Source: Paenibacillus sp. 1781tsa1 (lineage in GTDB: Bacteria > Bacillota > Bacilli > Paenibacillales > Paenibacillaceae). From it: a stretch of DNA of 64,000 nt. Position numbers and translations under genes: made by a program. The notes below the pieces were generated by a model. That model made no database searches and was not told the origin of the DNA. It saw nothing but the letters and a program-made list of their open reading frames with translations. Location: positions 2,356,001 through 2,420,000 of the forward strand of contig NZ_JAMYWY010000001.1 of assembly GCF_024159265.1 (NCBI RefSeq), read 5' to 3'. Positions 26,127-35,578 of this stretch are shown here, in pieces; the stretch's first letter is position 1, and each line of letters begins with the position of its first letter.

Positions 26127-27089
26127 ATGATATTCTACGTACTTGCAGCACTGGTACTGATCCTTCTTGCTCTTCTGTGGACAGGTGGACTTTATTTCTT
26201 CAAAACCGCCATTCGTCGTACGCCAAAAACGTTTTTGGTGGATAATCCGAATCTGATGCCTGAGCCGGACAATGAAATCATCAGCAGTGCTTCTGACCTG
26301 AAGTGGCTGGATGTTCAGCCTACAGAAGAGGTATCTCTTCAATCGCATGATGGATTAAATCTGCACGGTACATGGCTTAGTTCCAATAAGGGGTCAGATC
26401 AGACCGTGATTCTGGCACATGGTTATTCGGGGAAAGGTAGAGAAATGGCTGGTTTTGCCCGATTTTACGCGGAAAAACATGGGTATAACGTGTTAATGCC
26501 GGATGATCGGGGTCATGGCCGGAGCGAAGGTGACATCATCGGTTTTGGCTGGTTAGATCGTAAGGATTATGTACAGTGGAGCAACTGGGTGCTTGAAAAA
26601 GTGGGTACAAAAGGGGAAATCTTATTGCACGGCATATCCATGGGAGGAGCAACCGTACTGATGACAGGTGGTGAAGCCCTGCCGACTCAGGTTAAAGCGA
26701 TTGTGTCTGATTGTGCATATACATCCGTGGAAGAAGAACTGACGTTCCAGTTAAAGCAATTATACAAGCTTCCTGCATTTCCGTTCATACCTGTCACAAG
26801 TCTGATCTCCCGGTGGAAAGCAGGGTATTCCTTCAAAGAGGCTTCGGCTCTCAAGCAACTTGCCAAAGTTAACGTTCCCGTGCTGTTCATCCACGGTGAG
26901 GCTGATATGTTTGTACCGACCGAAATGGTGTACAGGTTGTATGAAGCTTGCCCAACCAAAAGGGAATTGCTGACCGTCCCCCGTGCGGGTCATGGCACAG
27001 CGTTTCAAGTTGATCGCACCGGATATGAGGCAGCACTGGAATCCTTTATGAAGAACCATCTGTCGCATCCAGCATCTGTAATCAATTGA
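26127..27089 (+). CDS. membrane-anchored alpha/beta hydrolase
   Basis: A 320-residue protein with one N-terminal hydrophobic helix (about 2-26) and an alpha/beta hydrolase domain. The nucleophile elbow is GISMGG, the acid lies in HGEADMFVP and the His in RAGHG. The oxyanion segment is LAHGYSGKG. Similar to YqkD-type serine hydrolases of Bacillota, substrate unknown. It follows the hybrid kinase by 36 bases and could be read from the same transcript. Confidence 0.88.
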   Translation: MIFYVLAALVLILLALLWTGGLYFFKTAIRRTPKTFLVDNPNLMPEPDNEIISSASDLKWLDVQPTEEVSLQSHDGLNLHGTWLSSNKGSDQTVILAHGYSGKGREMAGFARFYAEKHGYNVLMPDDRGHGRSEGDIIGFGWLDRKDYVQWSNWVLEKVGTKGEILLHGISMGGATVLMTGGEALPTQVKAIVSDCAYTSVEEELTFQLKQLYKLPAFPFIPVTSLISRWKAGYSFKEASALKQLAKVNVPVLFIHGEADMFVPTEMVYRLYEACPTKRELLTVPRAGHGTAFQVDRTGYEAALESFMKNHLSHPASVIN

Positions 27090-27146
27090 TTTCTCATATT
27101 GTATTATGGGTATTCATGGATAGGACAGATGTGGAAGGAGAGGAAG

Positions 27147-27358
27147 ATGCCACGTACACAAAGGAAGTGTTCTTACTGCCATGAAGGAATGGCAGAAGAT
27201 GAGTTTAAGTATTTCCATAGGTGGAGTTATGTTATTTACCCGACAGTTCATACAAGAGGGATACGGGTAAATTGATTGTAACGGCTGGATTCGTCATCAT
27301 GATCATTTTTTCAATTATTCTATTCGCCGGTACTGGGACATTGACGTTTAACTTCTAA
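27147..27358 (+). pseudogene. small CxxC/membrane protein gene, apparently frameshifted
   Basis: GGAAGGAGAGGAAG precedes an ATG at 27147 that opens a 42-residue frame with a single CSYC motif and ends at 27275. A second frame, open from 27221 to 27358, continues with a hydrophobic helix (LIVTAGFVIMIIFSIILFAG) and no good start of its own. Joined, they would make one small protein with a zinc-ribbon-like head and a membrane anchor. A frameshift or sequencing error near 27240-27265 is the simplest reading; two unrelated short frames is the alternative. Confidence 0.45.
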
Positions 27359-27375
27359 TTGATGGGGGTGCTTTG

Positions 27376-28089
27376 ATGGGAAATGAAAAATTTGAGGCTG
27401 CACGAAAAGCAGAGGCAGGTTATCATTCCAACTTCTATGAGAATAATGAATTATTCGCCTCTGGCACTTGGATGTCCAAGCCAATGCCTATGGTTATGGA
27501 TATGCTGGAACGTATCCTTGCTCACAAGGAGGAACTGCGTGTCCTCGATCTGGGATGCGGAGTAGGAAGGCATACGATACCGATTGCTCAGCGTCTTGCA
27601 CAAACGAACAGTGAAGTCATCGGTGTGGATTTGCTGGACGAGGCTATAGATGGACTTCGCAAGTATGCGAAAGAATATCAGGTGGACCATCTCGTGCAAG
27701 CTGTAAAAGCAGACGTTGAGCATTATGCCATTGAAGAGGATCATTTTGACTTTATAGCTGCTTGTTCTTGTCTGGAACATGTATCGAATAAACAAGCTTT
27801 CAAGGAAGCGCTAGAGCGGTTACAAGCAGGAACTCGAACAGGTGGCATTCATTGTATTACGATGAGTACCAATGTGGAGGAGAAAGAAATGAACTCAGGC
27901 CGTGAGGTCGAGCCGTTAATTGAACTGAACCTGCCCACAGCCGAGGCGATTGCTATACTCCAGGAGGCTTATAAAGGCTGGAATATTCTGCTTCAGGAAC
28001 ATGTCACACAGACGATTGAAGAGGATAAATATGATGAACCGACACAATTTCGTTGTGAACTGCTACGTTTCGCTGTGCAAAAGCAATAA
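27376..28089 (+). CDS. class I SAM-dependent methyltransferase
   Basis: A 237-residue enzyme. VLDLGCGVGRHTIP is motif I for SAM binding, IGVDLLDEAI is motif II and FDFIAACSCLEHV motif IV. The overall form resembles TehB/UbiE-like small-molecule methyltransferases. GGGGGTG precedes ATG 27376 by eight bases; the TTG codon just before is the alternative start. Substrate unknown. It is separated from the next gene by a weak hairpin. Confidence 0.88.
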   Translation: MGNEKFEAARKAEAGYHSNFYENNELFASGTWMSKPMPMVMDMLERILAHKEELRVLDLGCGVGRHTIPIAQRLAQTNSEVIGVDLLDEAIDGLRKYAKEYQVDHLVQAVKADVEHYAIEEDHFDFIAACSCLEHVSNKQAFKEALERLQAGTRTGGIHCITMSTNVEEKEMNSGREVEPLIELNLPTAEAIAILQEAYKGWNILLQEHVTQTIEEDKYDEPTQFRCELLRFAVQKQ

Positions 28090-28096
28090 ATTCTCT

Positions 28097-28132
28097 GCCG
28101 GGACCTGGTAAAAGCCCCGGCAATCTTATTGT
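28097..28132 (+). terminator. weak hairpin after the methyltransferase gene
   Basis: GCCGGG and CCCGGC arms with a 13-base loop are followed by AATCTTATTGTTT. The stem is GC-rich but short and the U-tract is poor. Confidence 0.45.
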
Positions 28133-28156
28133 TTGGTTGGGAGAGGTGAGTCAAGG

Positions 28157-29143
28157 ATGAATACATACGTAATGGGGATAGATGGAGGAGGGAGCCACAC
28201 CCGTGTGGCTGTCGCCGATCAGCATGGAAGACTGTTATCCTATGTGCAAAAGGGAGGTTGCAGTCGTTATCACGATATCCATGCCGAGCAAAATGTGTTG
28301 GAAGGTATCGCTGAGGCCATAACACAGGCTGGACTCAAATCAGATCAAATCGCTGCCATTCAGGCAGGAATGGCGGGTCTGAATCGGCCTGAAGATACGC
28401 GTTGGGCCGAAGCACTAATTGCTCGAACCGGGATTATAGGCAAAATCAGTGCAGTAAACGACACACATATCGCGCATACAGCGGCCTTCGATGGTGAGCC
28501 AGGCATTGTGGCCATTGGAGGTACAGGCTCTCTGATTCTTGGCAGAACCGAACAGGGCGCTTGGCTACGCAACGATCAGTTCGGTCATTATGCGCCGACA
28601 GCAGCACGGTTTTTGGCTTACGATACGGTGCATTCCATCCTCGCGGGACGTTATGAGTTGCAGGATGAAGAATGGATTGAGCAGGTTTTAACGTATTGGC
28701 AGGTAAGCTCTGTTCGGGAGCTTGCAGCACTGGGAGTGTCTGGTTTTGGTGATAATCAGCAGGCTACTAATCGGAGATTTGGCCAAATGGCACCTCTGGT
28801 GACCGAAGCAGCTGTCCGGAATATTCCCCTCGCGGTTAGAGTATGTGACTCTGCTGCCGATACGGCTGTTGTCGGTATCCTCATGCTGGCATCCTGTTTC
28901 GATCAGCCAACAGTGTCCATGGCGATGACTGGAAGCTGTCTGAGTTCACCATATATGGTGAGGGCCGTTCAGAAAGGGCTGGATGCTGCTTACAGGCCCG
29001 ATGGGAAAAGAATTCAGTACATAACCAGTGACTTGTTGGCAGTTGGGGGCGCACTGTTGGATGCGTATCATTTGGCGCAGATCAAGGTATGGGATAACAT
29101 CTCGACTGTGCTTCAATCGGAACTGAATCGTTATACGACTTGA
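28157..29143 (+). CDS. BadF/BadG-family sugar kinase, N-acetylglucosamine kinase-like
   Basis: A 328-residue ASKHA-fold ATPase. The phosphate-1 loop is GIDGGGSHTRVAV, the phosphate-2 loop GIVAIGGTGSLI, and AVNDTHIAH contains the catalytic Asp typical of NAGK-like proteins. Family members phosphorylate N-acetylglucosamine or related amino sugars from wall turnover or chitin; substrate choice is inference. ATG 28157 has AGGTG upstream. It precedes a GNAT gene, with 63 bases between. Confidence 0.82.
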   Translation: MNTYVMGIDGGGSHTRVAVADQHGRLLSYVQKGGCSRYHDIHAEQNVLEGIAEAITQAGLKSDQIAAIQAGMAGLNRPEDTRWAEALIARTGIIGKISAVNDTHIAHTAAFDGEPGIVAIGGTGSLILGRTEQGAWLRNDQFGHYAPTAARFLAYDTVHSILAGRYELQDEEWIEQVLTYWQVSSVRELAALGVSGFGDNQQATNRRFGQMAPLVTEAAVRNIPLAVRVCDSAADTAVVGILMLASCFDQPTVSMAMTGSCLSSPYMVRAVQKGLDAAYRPDGKRIQYITSDLLAVGGALLDAYHLAQIKVWDNISTVLQSELNRYTT

Positions 29144-29206
29144 ACTTTGAGAGGCTAACGACTACAATACGATAGCGGAAACAAGCAAGGTATGGGAGGA
29201 ATAAGG

Positions 29207-29644
29207 GTGTTAATTAATTTGAAATCACGCATAGAAGAGCCGGTAGTACAGGAGCTGTTATCTTACTCGGTCTTTCCTGATCCGGATCATCTGAAACGTG
29301 CGTTGAAACAATATGTAGAGAATGACGAACTGTATCTGGCCGGATACGAAGCAGAGGAGCAATTGATCGGTCTGATCGGTTATGAGCATACAGGCTCCAG
29401 CGAGATTACCATCCACCATATTGCCGTTCTGCCGGAGAACCGCTTCAAAAATTATGGTCGGGGCATGATTTCACAACTGCTGGAGAAATACAATCCTGAC
29501 ACTTTGATTGCAGAGACGGATCTGGAGGCCCTGGAGTTTTACCGGAATACGGGATTCGTCGTATATAGTCTGGGCGAGCTGTATCCAGGAGTGGAGCGGT
29601 TCCGTTGTGTGCTTGAAAAAGAAGAAGATACAGACGAAGAGTAA
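29207..29644 (+). CDS. GNAT-family N-acetyltransferase
   Basis: About 145 aa with the GNAT core ITIHHIAVLPENRFKNYGRGMISQLLEKY, where the NYGRG segment is the acetyl-CoA loop, and ALEFYRNTGFVVYSLGE at the end. GTG 29207 has GGGAGG seven bases upstream, better than the ATG at 29192 inside that same element. The C-terminus is acidic (KEEDTDEE). Substrate unknown. Confidence 0.82.
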   Translation: MLINLKSRIEEPVVQELLSYSVFPDPDHLKRALKQYVENDELYLAGYEAEEQLIGLIGYEHTGSSEITIHHIAVLPENRFKNYGRGMISQLLEKYNPDTLIAETDLEALEFYRNTGFVVYSLGELYPGVERFRCVLEKEEDTDEE

Positions 29645-29689
29645 CGCGCAGGTGTTCTCTACTGTCTGGCTAGGAAACAGAGCTTAAAT

Positions 29690-29742
29690 AAAGCAGGATG
29701 TTGGATTTGGCAATCAGCTGAGTCGGACGTCCTGCTTTTTTT
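29690..29742 (+). terminator. rho-independent terminator after the GNAT gene
   Basis: AAAGCAGGA and TCCTGCTTT arms with a 31-base internal region that can pair further, then a run of T. Confidence 0.85.
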
Positions 29743-29818
29743 GTCATGTTTAACTTGATACCAGGAAAAAAGTATTGCTTTGACAGATTGTTTCATTATA
29801 GAATAGTTTCACAGAAGA

Positions 29819-29839
29819 ATAGTTCGTTAAGTGAACTAT
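29819..29839 (+). promoter_or_regulatory. palindromic operator of the marR-mmpL operon
   Basis: ATAGTTC and GAACTAT arms flank GTTAAGT, giving a 21-base inverted repeat ending nine bases before the ribosome binding site. TTGACA at 29780-29785 may be the -35 of the promoter, with a poor -10 near 29802-29809. The site is well placed for autorepression by the MarR protein. Confidence 0.6.
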
Positions 29840-29862
29840 ATACTCGGAAAGGAGATTGCACA

Positions 29863-30321
29863 ATGAATACACCCGATGCTAAAAGTTTGGTCAACCGTTA
29901 TTTGGATGCTTCTTTTCTGGTAAACAAGCGGTTTGATACGCGGATACGCGAACAAGTGGGGCAGACCATAACAACTGATCAGTTCTGCGCGCTTCGTCTG
30001 ATTGAGGAGAAACCTTACTGTACACCCTCCGATCTGGCAGAACTATTATGCATAGGCAAGAGCAGCATTACTGCTTTGGTCAACAAGCTGGTGGATCGCG
30101 ATCTGGTCGATCGTGCAGGGGATGAACGTGACCGCAGGGTCGTATATTTAACTTTGACGGATAACGGGCGACAGGTATACAGGGAGACAGAACAGGAAAT
30201 ACAGCAAATTCTGGAGCCGTATTTGGTTCATTTTACACCAGAAGAGGTTCGGATTTTCATTGAATCTTTTGAGAAGCTGGCAGCTTTGCTAACGCATGAA
30301 GGAGGACAGGAGAACGAATGA
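29863..30321 (+). CDS. MarR-family regulator of the MMPL exporter
   Basis: A 152-residue winged-helix repressor: CTPSDLAELLCIGKSSITALVNKLVDRDLVDR is the DNA-binding helix pair and GDERDRRVVYLTLT the wing. ATG 29863 follows AAAGGAG by eight bases; the open frame extends upstream without a ribosome binding site. Its stop overlaps the start of the MMPL gene by four bases, so the two are translationally coupled. It most likely represses this operon through the palindrome at 29819-29839. Confidence 0.9.
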   Translation: MNTPDAKSLVNRYLDASFLVNKRFDTRIREQVGQTITTDQFCALRLIEEKPYCTPSDLAELLCIGKSSITALVNKLVDRDLVDRAGDERDRRVVYLTLTDNGRQVYRETEQEIQQILEPYLVHFTPEEVRIFIESFEKLAALLTHEGGQENE

Positions 30322-33300
30322 GAGCGATACTGAAAGCAAGATGGTGGTTAATGGGGCTATGGGTTGTTGTAGCTGCCGTATTGATGTTTACCGCCCCTAA
30401 CATGAGTGAATTAATTCGGGAGAAGGGACAGTTTTCGGTTCCTGAAGGGTATTCTTCCACCCAGGCTGCAAAGATTCTGAATGAAGCTGCAGCACAAAAA
30501 GGAGAACAGCAGGGCAGCCAGATTGCTCTTGTATTCTATAATCCCGATGGTCTGGGTACCACGGGAAAACAAGAGGCAGAGAAGGCTGTTAAGCAATTGG
30601 AGGCCGACAAAGAGAAGTTGGGCATTCTGTCCATTCTGGAACCTTTCTCTCAGCCTGAATTGTCCGAGAAGATGATCTCAGCTGATGGCAAAACGATATT
30701 AACGTCGCTATCTATTGATCAGGGAGATCGTACAGTCAAAGAAACGCGGGAAGACCTGAATGAAGCATTGAAGTCTGTCAATGTGGAGCACTACATAACC
30801 GGTAAAGGTCTAATTGACGAGGATACTATTGAAAGTTCCCAAGAGGGGCTTAAGAAATCAGAATATATTACCGTTGTTTTTATTTTACTCATTCTGTTCC
30901 TGGTGTTCCGTTCGTTTGTAGCTCCGTTTGTACCGCTGCTGACGGTAGGGATCAGTTACATTGTATCGCAACAGATTGTTGCATTTCTCGTGGATGGAGT
31001 CGACTTCCCGATATCAACGTTTACACAGATCTTTATGGTCGCCGTTATGTTCGGGATTGGTACGGATTACTGCATCCTGTTAATCAGCCGGTTCAAGGAA
31101 GAACTGGCTCATCATGAGAATACGTGGGATGCCATCATTGCTACCTATCGTACTGCTGGTAAAACGGTACTCTTCTCAGCACTAGCCGTGCTGGTTGGAT
31201 TCATTGCGATCGGCTTTGCCCAGTTCATGCTGTACCGCTCTGCGGTTGCCGTAGCTGTGGGGATTGCCGTAATGATGCTCGCCTTGGTGACCATCGTACC
31301 CTTTTTCATGGCGGTGCTGGGCAAGAAGCTATTCTGGCCGTCGAAGGGTTCGCTTGAACATGCGGAGAGCAAGATCTATGGTGCCGCTGGTCGCTTTTCA
31401 CTGAAACGTCCATGGGCTGCGCTGCTCATCGTTGCAGCGGTCTGTGTGCCTCTTTTGGCAACCTACGATGGCAAACTGTCGTTCAACAGTCTCGATGAGA
31501 TTGGTGAGAAATATGATTCAGTAAAAGCATTCAACATAATCTCTGACAGCTTCGGTCCGGGTGAATCGCTGCCGGGTCAGATCGTCATCCAGAACGATGA
31601 AGCGATGGATAATGCGAAGTATATGGCCGTGGCCGAGAAAATTAGCCGGGAAGTAGAGAAAGTAGCCGGAGTCTCTGGTGTCCGCAGTATGACACGACCT
31701 ACGGGTGATGAGATCAAAGATTTTGAAGTTACACAGCAAGTGGGAACGTTATCTGATGGACTTGGTGAAGGCAAGACGGGTCTGGACAAAATCCGTGATG
31801 GTCTGAGTGAAGCCAGCAGTCAACTAAGTAAAAATGAACCACAATTAAAAGAAGCTGCCGATGGAGCAGGAGAACTTACCAAAGGGACCTCCCAGTTGCA
31901 ATCGGGTATTACGCAACTCAGTGAGGGACTTGGGCAGATTGAAAAAGGTATTCGAGATGGTTCCGCAGGTGCGGGTGAATTGAAAGCGGGACTTCAGCAA
32001 GCCAAAACGAGTGCAGATCAACTTGCGCAGGCGAATAATCAGTTACTTGAAGCCTATCGTCAGGCGGGAGCTGGTGTCGCTGCACTGGGGGAAGGAACTC
32101 GTGAACTGGAGCAACAGCTAAGCGGGGTTTCAACAGCTTTGACCAGTCTCTCCGAATCCTTCACAGCACTTGAAGAGCGATATCCTGAATTACAGCAAGA
32201 TGCTGATTACCAGCGTATCAAAGGTACGATTGGTGAAACAGGTTCTGGTACAGCGCAGCTCGCTCAAGGTTTGGGTCAGATTCAGACCAAGCTGGGAGAA
32301 GCTGCTGCTGGAATTAATCAGGCCAATGAAGGCTTTGCCTCCGCAGCAGCCGGACAGAAGGCTCTTGCCGATGGTCTGGGCCAAATTGTAACGGGAATCG
32401 GTCAGTTGCAATCCGGTCTCAAACAGGCTGCTGATGGTCAGGGTAAAGTGATTAGCGAAATTCCTTCCATTCAGGATGGACTTGGCCAGCTTCAGGGTGG
32501 TCAGGAGAAAATTCAGCAAGGCTTCTCCGATCTGAGTGGTCAGCTGACACAACTGACAGATGGACTGAACCAAAGTGTCGATGGCATCAAACAGGTTTCA
32601 GGAGGATTGGATTCGGCACAGGATTATCTGACCCAACTGCAGAATTCACCTGATTCGGATCTGGCAGGCTGGTACGTTCCTGAAGAAGCACTGAACAGCA
32701 AAGACTTCAAACAGGTATTTGATACGTATCTTTCCGAAGATCGAAAGACGATGACGATTGATGTTATTTTCGCCGAAAATCCATACGGAACAGAAGCCAT
32801 TGATCGTGTTCCTGACATTGAAGCGGCAGTACATCGTGCGGTACAAGGCAGTACGCTTGAAAAAGCAGACATCGCCATAGGTGGCGTTACAAGTACGTTT
32901 GCAGATTTGCAGGAGATCTCGAATAACGACTATACACGGACTGTAATGCTGATGTTGGCGGGTACATTCATTATTCTGGTTGTGCTGCTCCGCTCAGTCA
33001 TTATGCCATTGTATCTAATCGTTTCCTTATTACTGGCTTATTTCACATCGATGGCGTTAACCGAAGTGGTTTTTGTTAATATCCTCGGGTTCGCAGGCAT
33101 TAGCTGGGTTACTCCGTTCTTCGGATTTGTCATGCTGATTGCACTTGGTGTGGATTATAGCATCTTCCTGATGGACCGTTTCAATGAGAACAAAGGCATG
33201 AAAGTACAGGATGCCATGTTGTACGCGATGAAGAACATGGGAACCGTTATTCTATCTGCAGCGGTCATTCTGAGCGGAACATTTGCTGCCATGTATCCAT

Positions 33301-33485
33301 CCGGTGTTCTCTCGATGATGCAGATTGCCACAGTAGTTCTTAGCGGTCTGATCTTGTACTCTCTGTTATTCTTGCCATTCTTCGTCCCAGTGATGGTGAA
33401 GATGTTTGGCCGGGCGAACTGGTGGCCGTTCTCTAACAAGGAACAAGTCGATTCCGCTGAGTCGGATCGGACCATCGGCATGTAA
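30318..33485 (+). CDS. MMPL/RND-family exporter with coiled-coil extracytoplasmic domain
   Basis: A 1055-residue transporter with two six-helix MMPL units (about 180-375 and 870-1040), both with the GTDYCI or GVDYSI helix-4 motif that carries the proton relay Asp. Between them, residues 475-775 form a long extracytoplasmic stretch of Gly-, Gln- and Ala-rich heptad-like repeats (DGLGQLQGGQEKIQQGF), resembling YhgE/Pip-type stalks. Related B. subtilis proteins are YdgH and YdfJ. It probably exports a lipid, peptide or drug using the proton gradient. It is coupled to the upstream MarR gene and ends at a strong terminator. Confidence 0.92.
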   Translation: MRAILKARWWLMGLWVVVAAVLMFTAPNMSELIREKGQFSVPEGYSSTQAAKILNEAAAQKGEQQGSQIALVFYNPDGLGTTGKQEAEKAVKQLEADKEKLGILSILEPFSQPELSEKMISADGKTILTSLSIDQGDRTVKETREDLNEALKSVNVEHYITGKGLIDEDTIESSQEGLKKSEYITVVFILLILFLVFRSFVAPFVPLLTVGISYIVSQQIVAFLVDGVDFPISTFTQIFMVAVMFGIGTDYCILLISRFKEELAHHENTWDAIIATYRTAGKTVLFSALAVLVGFIAIGFAQFMLYRSAVAVAVGIAVMMLALVTIVPFFMAVLGKKLFWPSKGSLEHAESKIYGAAGRFSLKRPWAALLIVAAVCVPLLATYDGKLSFNSLDEIGEKYDSVKAFNIISDSFGPGESLPGQIVIQNDEAMDNAKYMAVAEKISREVEKVAGVSGVRSMTRPTGDEIKDFEVTQQVGTLSDGLGEGKTGLDKIRDGLSEASSQLSKNEPQLKEAADGAGELTKGTSQLQSGITQLSEGLGQIEKGIRDGSAGAGELKAGLQQAKTSADQLAQANNQLLEAYRQAGAGVAALGEGTRELEQQLSGVSTALTSLSESFTALEERYPELQQDADYQRIKGTIGETGSGTAQLAQGLGQIQTKLGEAAAGINQANEGFASAAAGQKALADGLGQIVTGIGQLQSGLKQAADGQGKVISEIPSIQDGLGQLQGGQEKIQQGFSDLSGQLTQLTDGLNQSVDGIKQVSGGLDSAQDYLTQLQNSPDSDLAGWYVPEEALNSKDFKQVFDTYLSEDRKTMTIDVIFAENPYGTEAIDRVPDIEAAVHRAVQGSTLEKADIAIGGVTSTFADLQEISNNDYTRTVMLMLAGTFIILVVLLRSVIMPLYLIVSLLLAYFTSMALTEVVFVNILGFAGISWVTPFFGFVMLIALGVDYSIFLMDRFNENKGMKVQDAMLYAMKNMGTVILSAAVILSGTFAAMYPSGVLSMMQIATVVLSGLILYSLLFLPFFVPVMVKMFGRANWWPFSNKEQVDSAESDRTIGM

Positions 33486-33504
33486 TGCATTGCAATGGAT
33501 TAGG

Positions 33505-33540
33505 CTCTGCCGCGTTATGCGGCAGGGTTTTTTCTTTTTT
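33505..33540 (+). terminator. strong terminator after the MMPL gene
   Basis: CTGCCGC and GCGGCAG around GTTAT, then TTTTTTCTTTTTT. Confidence 0.92.
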
Positions 33541-33685
33541 TATCTCCACAGAGAAGAAATATGGTTTTATGCAAAAGAAAGGTGCATGCCTAAGGACACC
33601 ATCCCGCGCCTTGTCTTGCCACTCATCATAAGATATAGAGCAGTTCATTATTGTTCAGAAAATCACAGCAGAGAGGGGCGACGGG

Positions 33686-34312
33686 ATGGTATATCGATAT
33701 GTGGCCATAGGGGATTCATTAACGGTAGGTACAGGAGCGTTGCTGGGCACCGGCTTTGTTCCTTTATATCGGCGAATGGCGGAAATGAATGTTCGTACAT
33801 TTGTATCTATGGAAAATATGGGCGTAAATGGACTGACGTCGGGGGGCATGTTGCAGATGATCTCTTCGCATCCCCGAGTGAGGCAATCGCTGCGTGAAGC
33901 CGATATCATCACATTATCCATTGGCGGGAATGATCTGATTCGTACGTTTAAATCAAGTGGCGGCATACCCAATGCCGGCAAAATGACACAGGTGCTTGGA
34001 GAAACCCGCAGTAATGTATCCCAGATTATGAGGCACATTCGGCAGTTAAAGGGCAATAGCGAGTATATGGTCCGAACCATCGGATTGTACAACCCGTATC
34101 CACAAGCGACGGAAGCTGCGTATTGGGTACGCCAATATAATTCGTTTTTGAATGGAGCGGGATCAGGCAACTATGCGTGTGCTCAGGTTTACGACAAGTT
34201 TGAAGGTCATGAGCGTGAACTGTTGTTCTGGGACAGAGTGCATCCCAATGCGAGAGGATATCGTATCATTGCAGAGCAGCTTAATCGAACCGGGTATTAT
34301 CCGTTCTCTTGA
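33686..34312 (+). CDS. SGNH/GDSL-family esterase
   Basis: A 208-residue hydrolase with all SGNH blocks: AIGDSLTVG (Ser), GVNGLTSGG (Gly), SIGGNDL (Asn) and DRVHPNARG (Asp-His). There is no signal peptide, so it is probably cytoplasmic, similar to YpmR-type lipases/esterases of Bacillus which do have an anchor. GAGAGGGGCGACGGG precedes the ATG. Substrate unknown. Confidence 0.88.
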   Translation: MVYRYVAIGDSLTVGTGALLGTGFVPLYRRMAEMNVRTFVSMENMGVNGLTSGGMLQMISSHPRVRQSLREADIITLSIGGNDLIRTFKSSGGIPNAGKMTQVLGETRSNVSQIMRHIRQLKGNSEYMVRTIGLYNPYPQATEAAYWVRQYNSFLNGAGSGNYACAQVYDKFEGHERELLFWDRVHPNARGYRIIAEQLNRTGYYPFS

Positions 34313-34401
34313 TCACTTTGGAACAGAACTAGACCAAGCGATGGACTTCCTTTAAGATAAATAGAAGACCGTTCCATTTTGTGAGATAAAGGAGTTAATT
34401 T

Positions 34402-35466
34402 TTGGTGCAAAATATCGATTCCGGTTCCCTCCATCATTCAGAGCAGCAACGTATATCCGAAGTGTTGGCCTCATATGGTTTCACATCGGACTGGAAAGGC
34501 GAGCGTGGAAAGGGTGGGATGAATAATTCTACCTACATGCTCCATATAGACGGGACGAGTTACGTAATGAGACAATATGAAACACATAATGATCCGATGA
34601 AAATCATCTTTGAACATGAGGTGCTGGAAGCCCTCCAACGTTCGAACTTTAAGCTTGATACGCCTTCACCTGTAAGACGGTTATCTGGCGAGGGAGATAC
34701 ATTCCTTCCTGTAAAAGATCCCCTCACAGGTCATACCAAAATTGCAACGCTGTTTCATTATCGGGAAGGTGTCAATCCCATCTGGCATAAGCCAGACCAA
34801 TTATTTGGCCTCGGTAAAGCGGCAGGGGCTCTGTCTTCTGTTATGGCAACGCTGGATATACCCCTTGATCCTGTGTATCCACCGTACTATCAAATTCAGG
34901 ATGCGTATCCGCTCTGTTCACCAGAACGATTATTACAGCTATGCACATCGCCGCCGGAGCAATTGGTTACATGTGCGCATGAGCTGAAACAACTGAGGGA
35001 TGCGCTGCCAGATCTGTTTGAAGCCCTGCGGGGAATGGAGCAGCTGCCGCATCAATTGGTCCATGGGGACGTGAATGCCTCAAATGTATTGGCAGATCAG
35101 CAGGATGGTGAAATCTGTGCCATTTTGGATTTTGAATTTGCGACATGGGATTTGCGGGTCATGGAGTTAGCTGTTCCGATGTCTGACCTTCTGACCATGG
35201 ACAAGAGTGAAGATTGGATGTGGCAGGCACAAGAGGGACTGATCAGGGGATTTCGGGAACAGGTCAGCCTGGAACCGGAAGAGTTGTTAGCTATACCTCG
35301 ATTGATTCTGCTTCGCAGTCTGGATGTGGTCATGCATTTTATCAGTCGCATGTTCGAGGGTACTGATGAGCCGGAAGTGGCTGTGGATCAGATTGTAAAG
35401 CTCAAACAGCGGATGGACTGGATGTCGCTTCATGAAGCTCGACTGCGTGAGATATTGGTATATTAA
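34402..35466 (+). CDS. APH-fold kinase (phosphotransferase family)
   Basis: A 354-residue protein with the aminoglycoside phosphotransferase/homoserine kinase II fold. LVHGDVNASNVLA (His221 onward) is the catalytic loop and AILDFEFATWD the metal-binding Asp. The N-terminal GGMNNSTYMLHIDGTSYVMRQYE corresponds to the nucleotide-binding sheet. The start is TTG 34402 or GTG 34405, both served by AAAGGAG. It is unrelated in close sequence to the APH-fold protein at 1542. Substrate unknown; it lies next to an SGNH esterase but with 89 bases between. Confidence 0.85.
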   Translation: MVQNIDSGSLHHSEQQRISEVLASYGFTSDWKGERGKGGMNNSTYMLHIDGTSYVMRQYETHNDPMKIIFEHEVLEALQRSNFKLDTPSPVRRLSGEGDTFLPVKDPLTGHTKIATLFHYREGVNPIWHKPDQLFGLGKAAGALSSVMATLDIPLDPVYPPYYQIQDAYPLCSPERLLQLCTSPPEQLVTCAHELKQLRDALPDLFEALRGMEQLPHQLVHGDVNASNVLADQQDGEICAILDFEFATWDLRVMELAVPMSDLLTMDKSEDWMWQAQEGLIRGFREQVSLEPEELLAIPRLILLRSLDVVMHFISRMFEGTDEPEVAVDQIVKLKQRMDWMSLHEARLREILVY

Positions 35467-35482
35467 TATCGTTATTATGAAT

Positions 35483-35530
35483 AAAGTGCACTGTTTCTGC
35501 TCATATGAGGCAGAGATCAGTGCACTTTTA
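35483..35530. terminator. bidirectional terminator
   Basis: AAAGTGCACTG and CAGTGCACTTT pair over 11 bp, with an inner TCTGC/GCAGA stem and a palindromic loop CTCATATGAG. It serves the kinase gene and the convergent TPR gene. Confidence 0.85.
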
Positions 35531-35578
35531 TTGATTAGCAGCGTGATATATGCAAATTACAGCGCATAGCGGATGACA

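Noticed and set aside
33406..33897. Plus-strand open frame bridging the MMPL and SGNH genes
   Set aside because: It spans a strong terminator and overlaps two real genes in another frame; it has no ribosome binding site.
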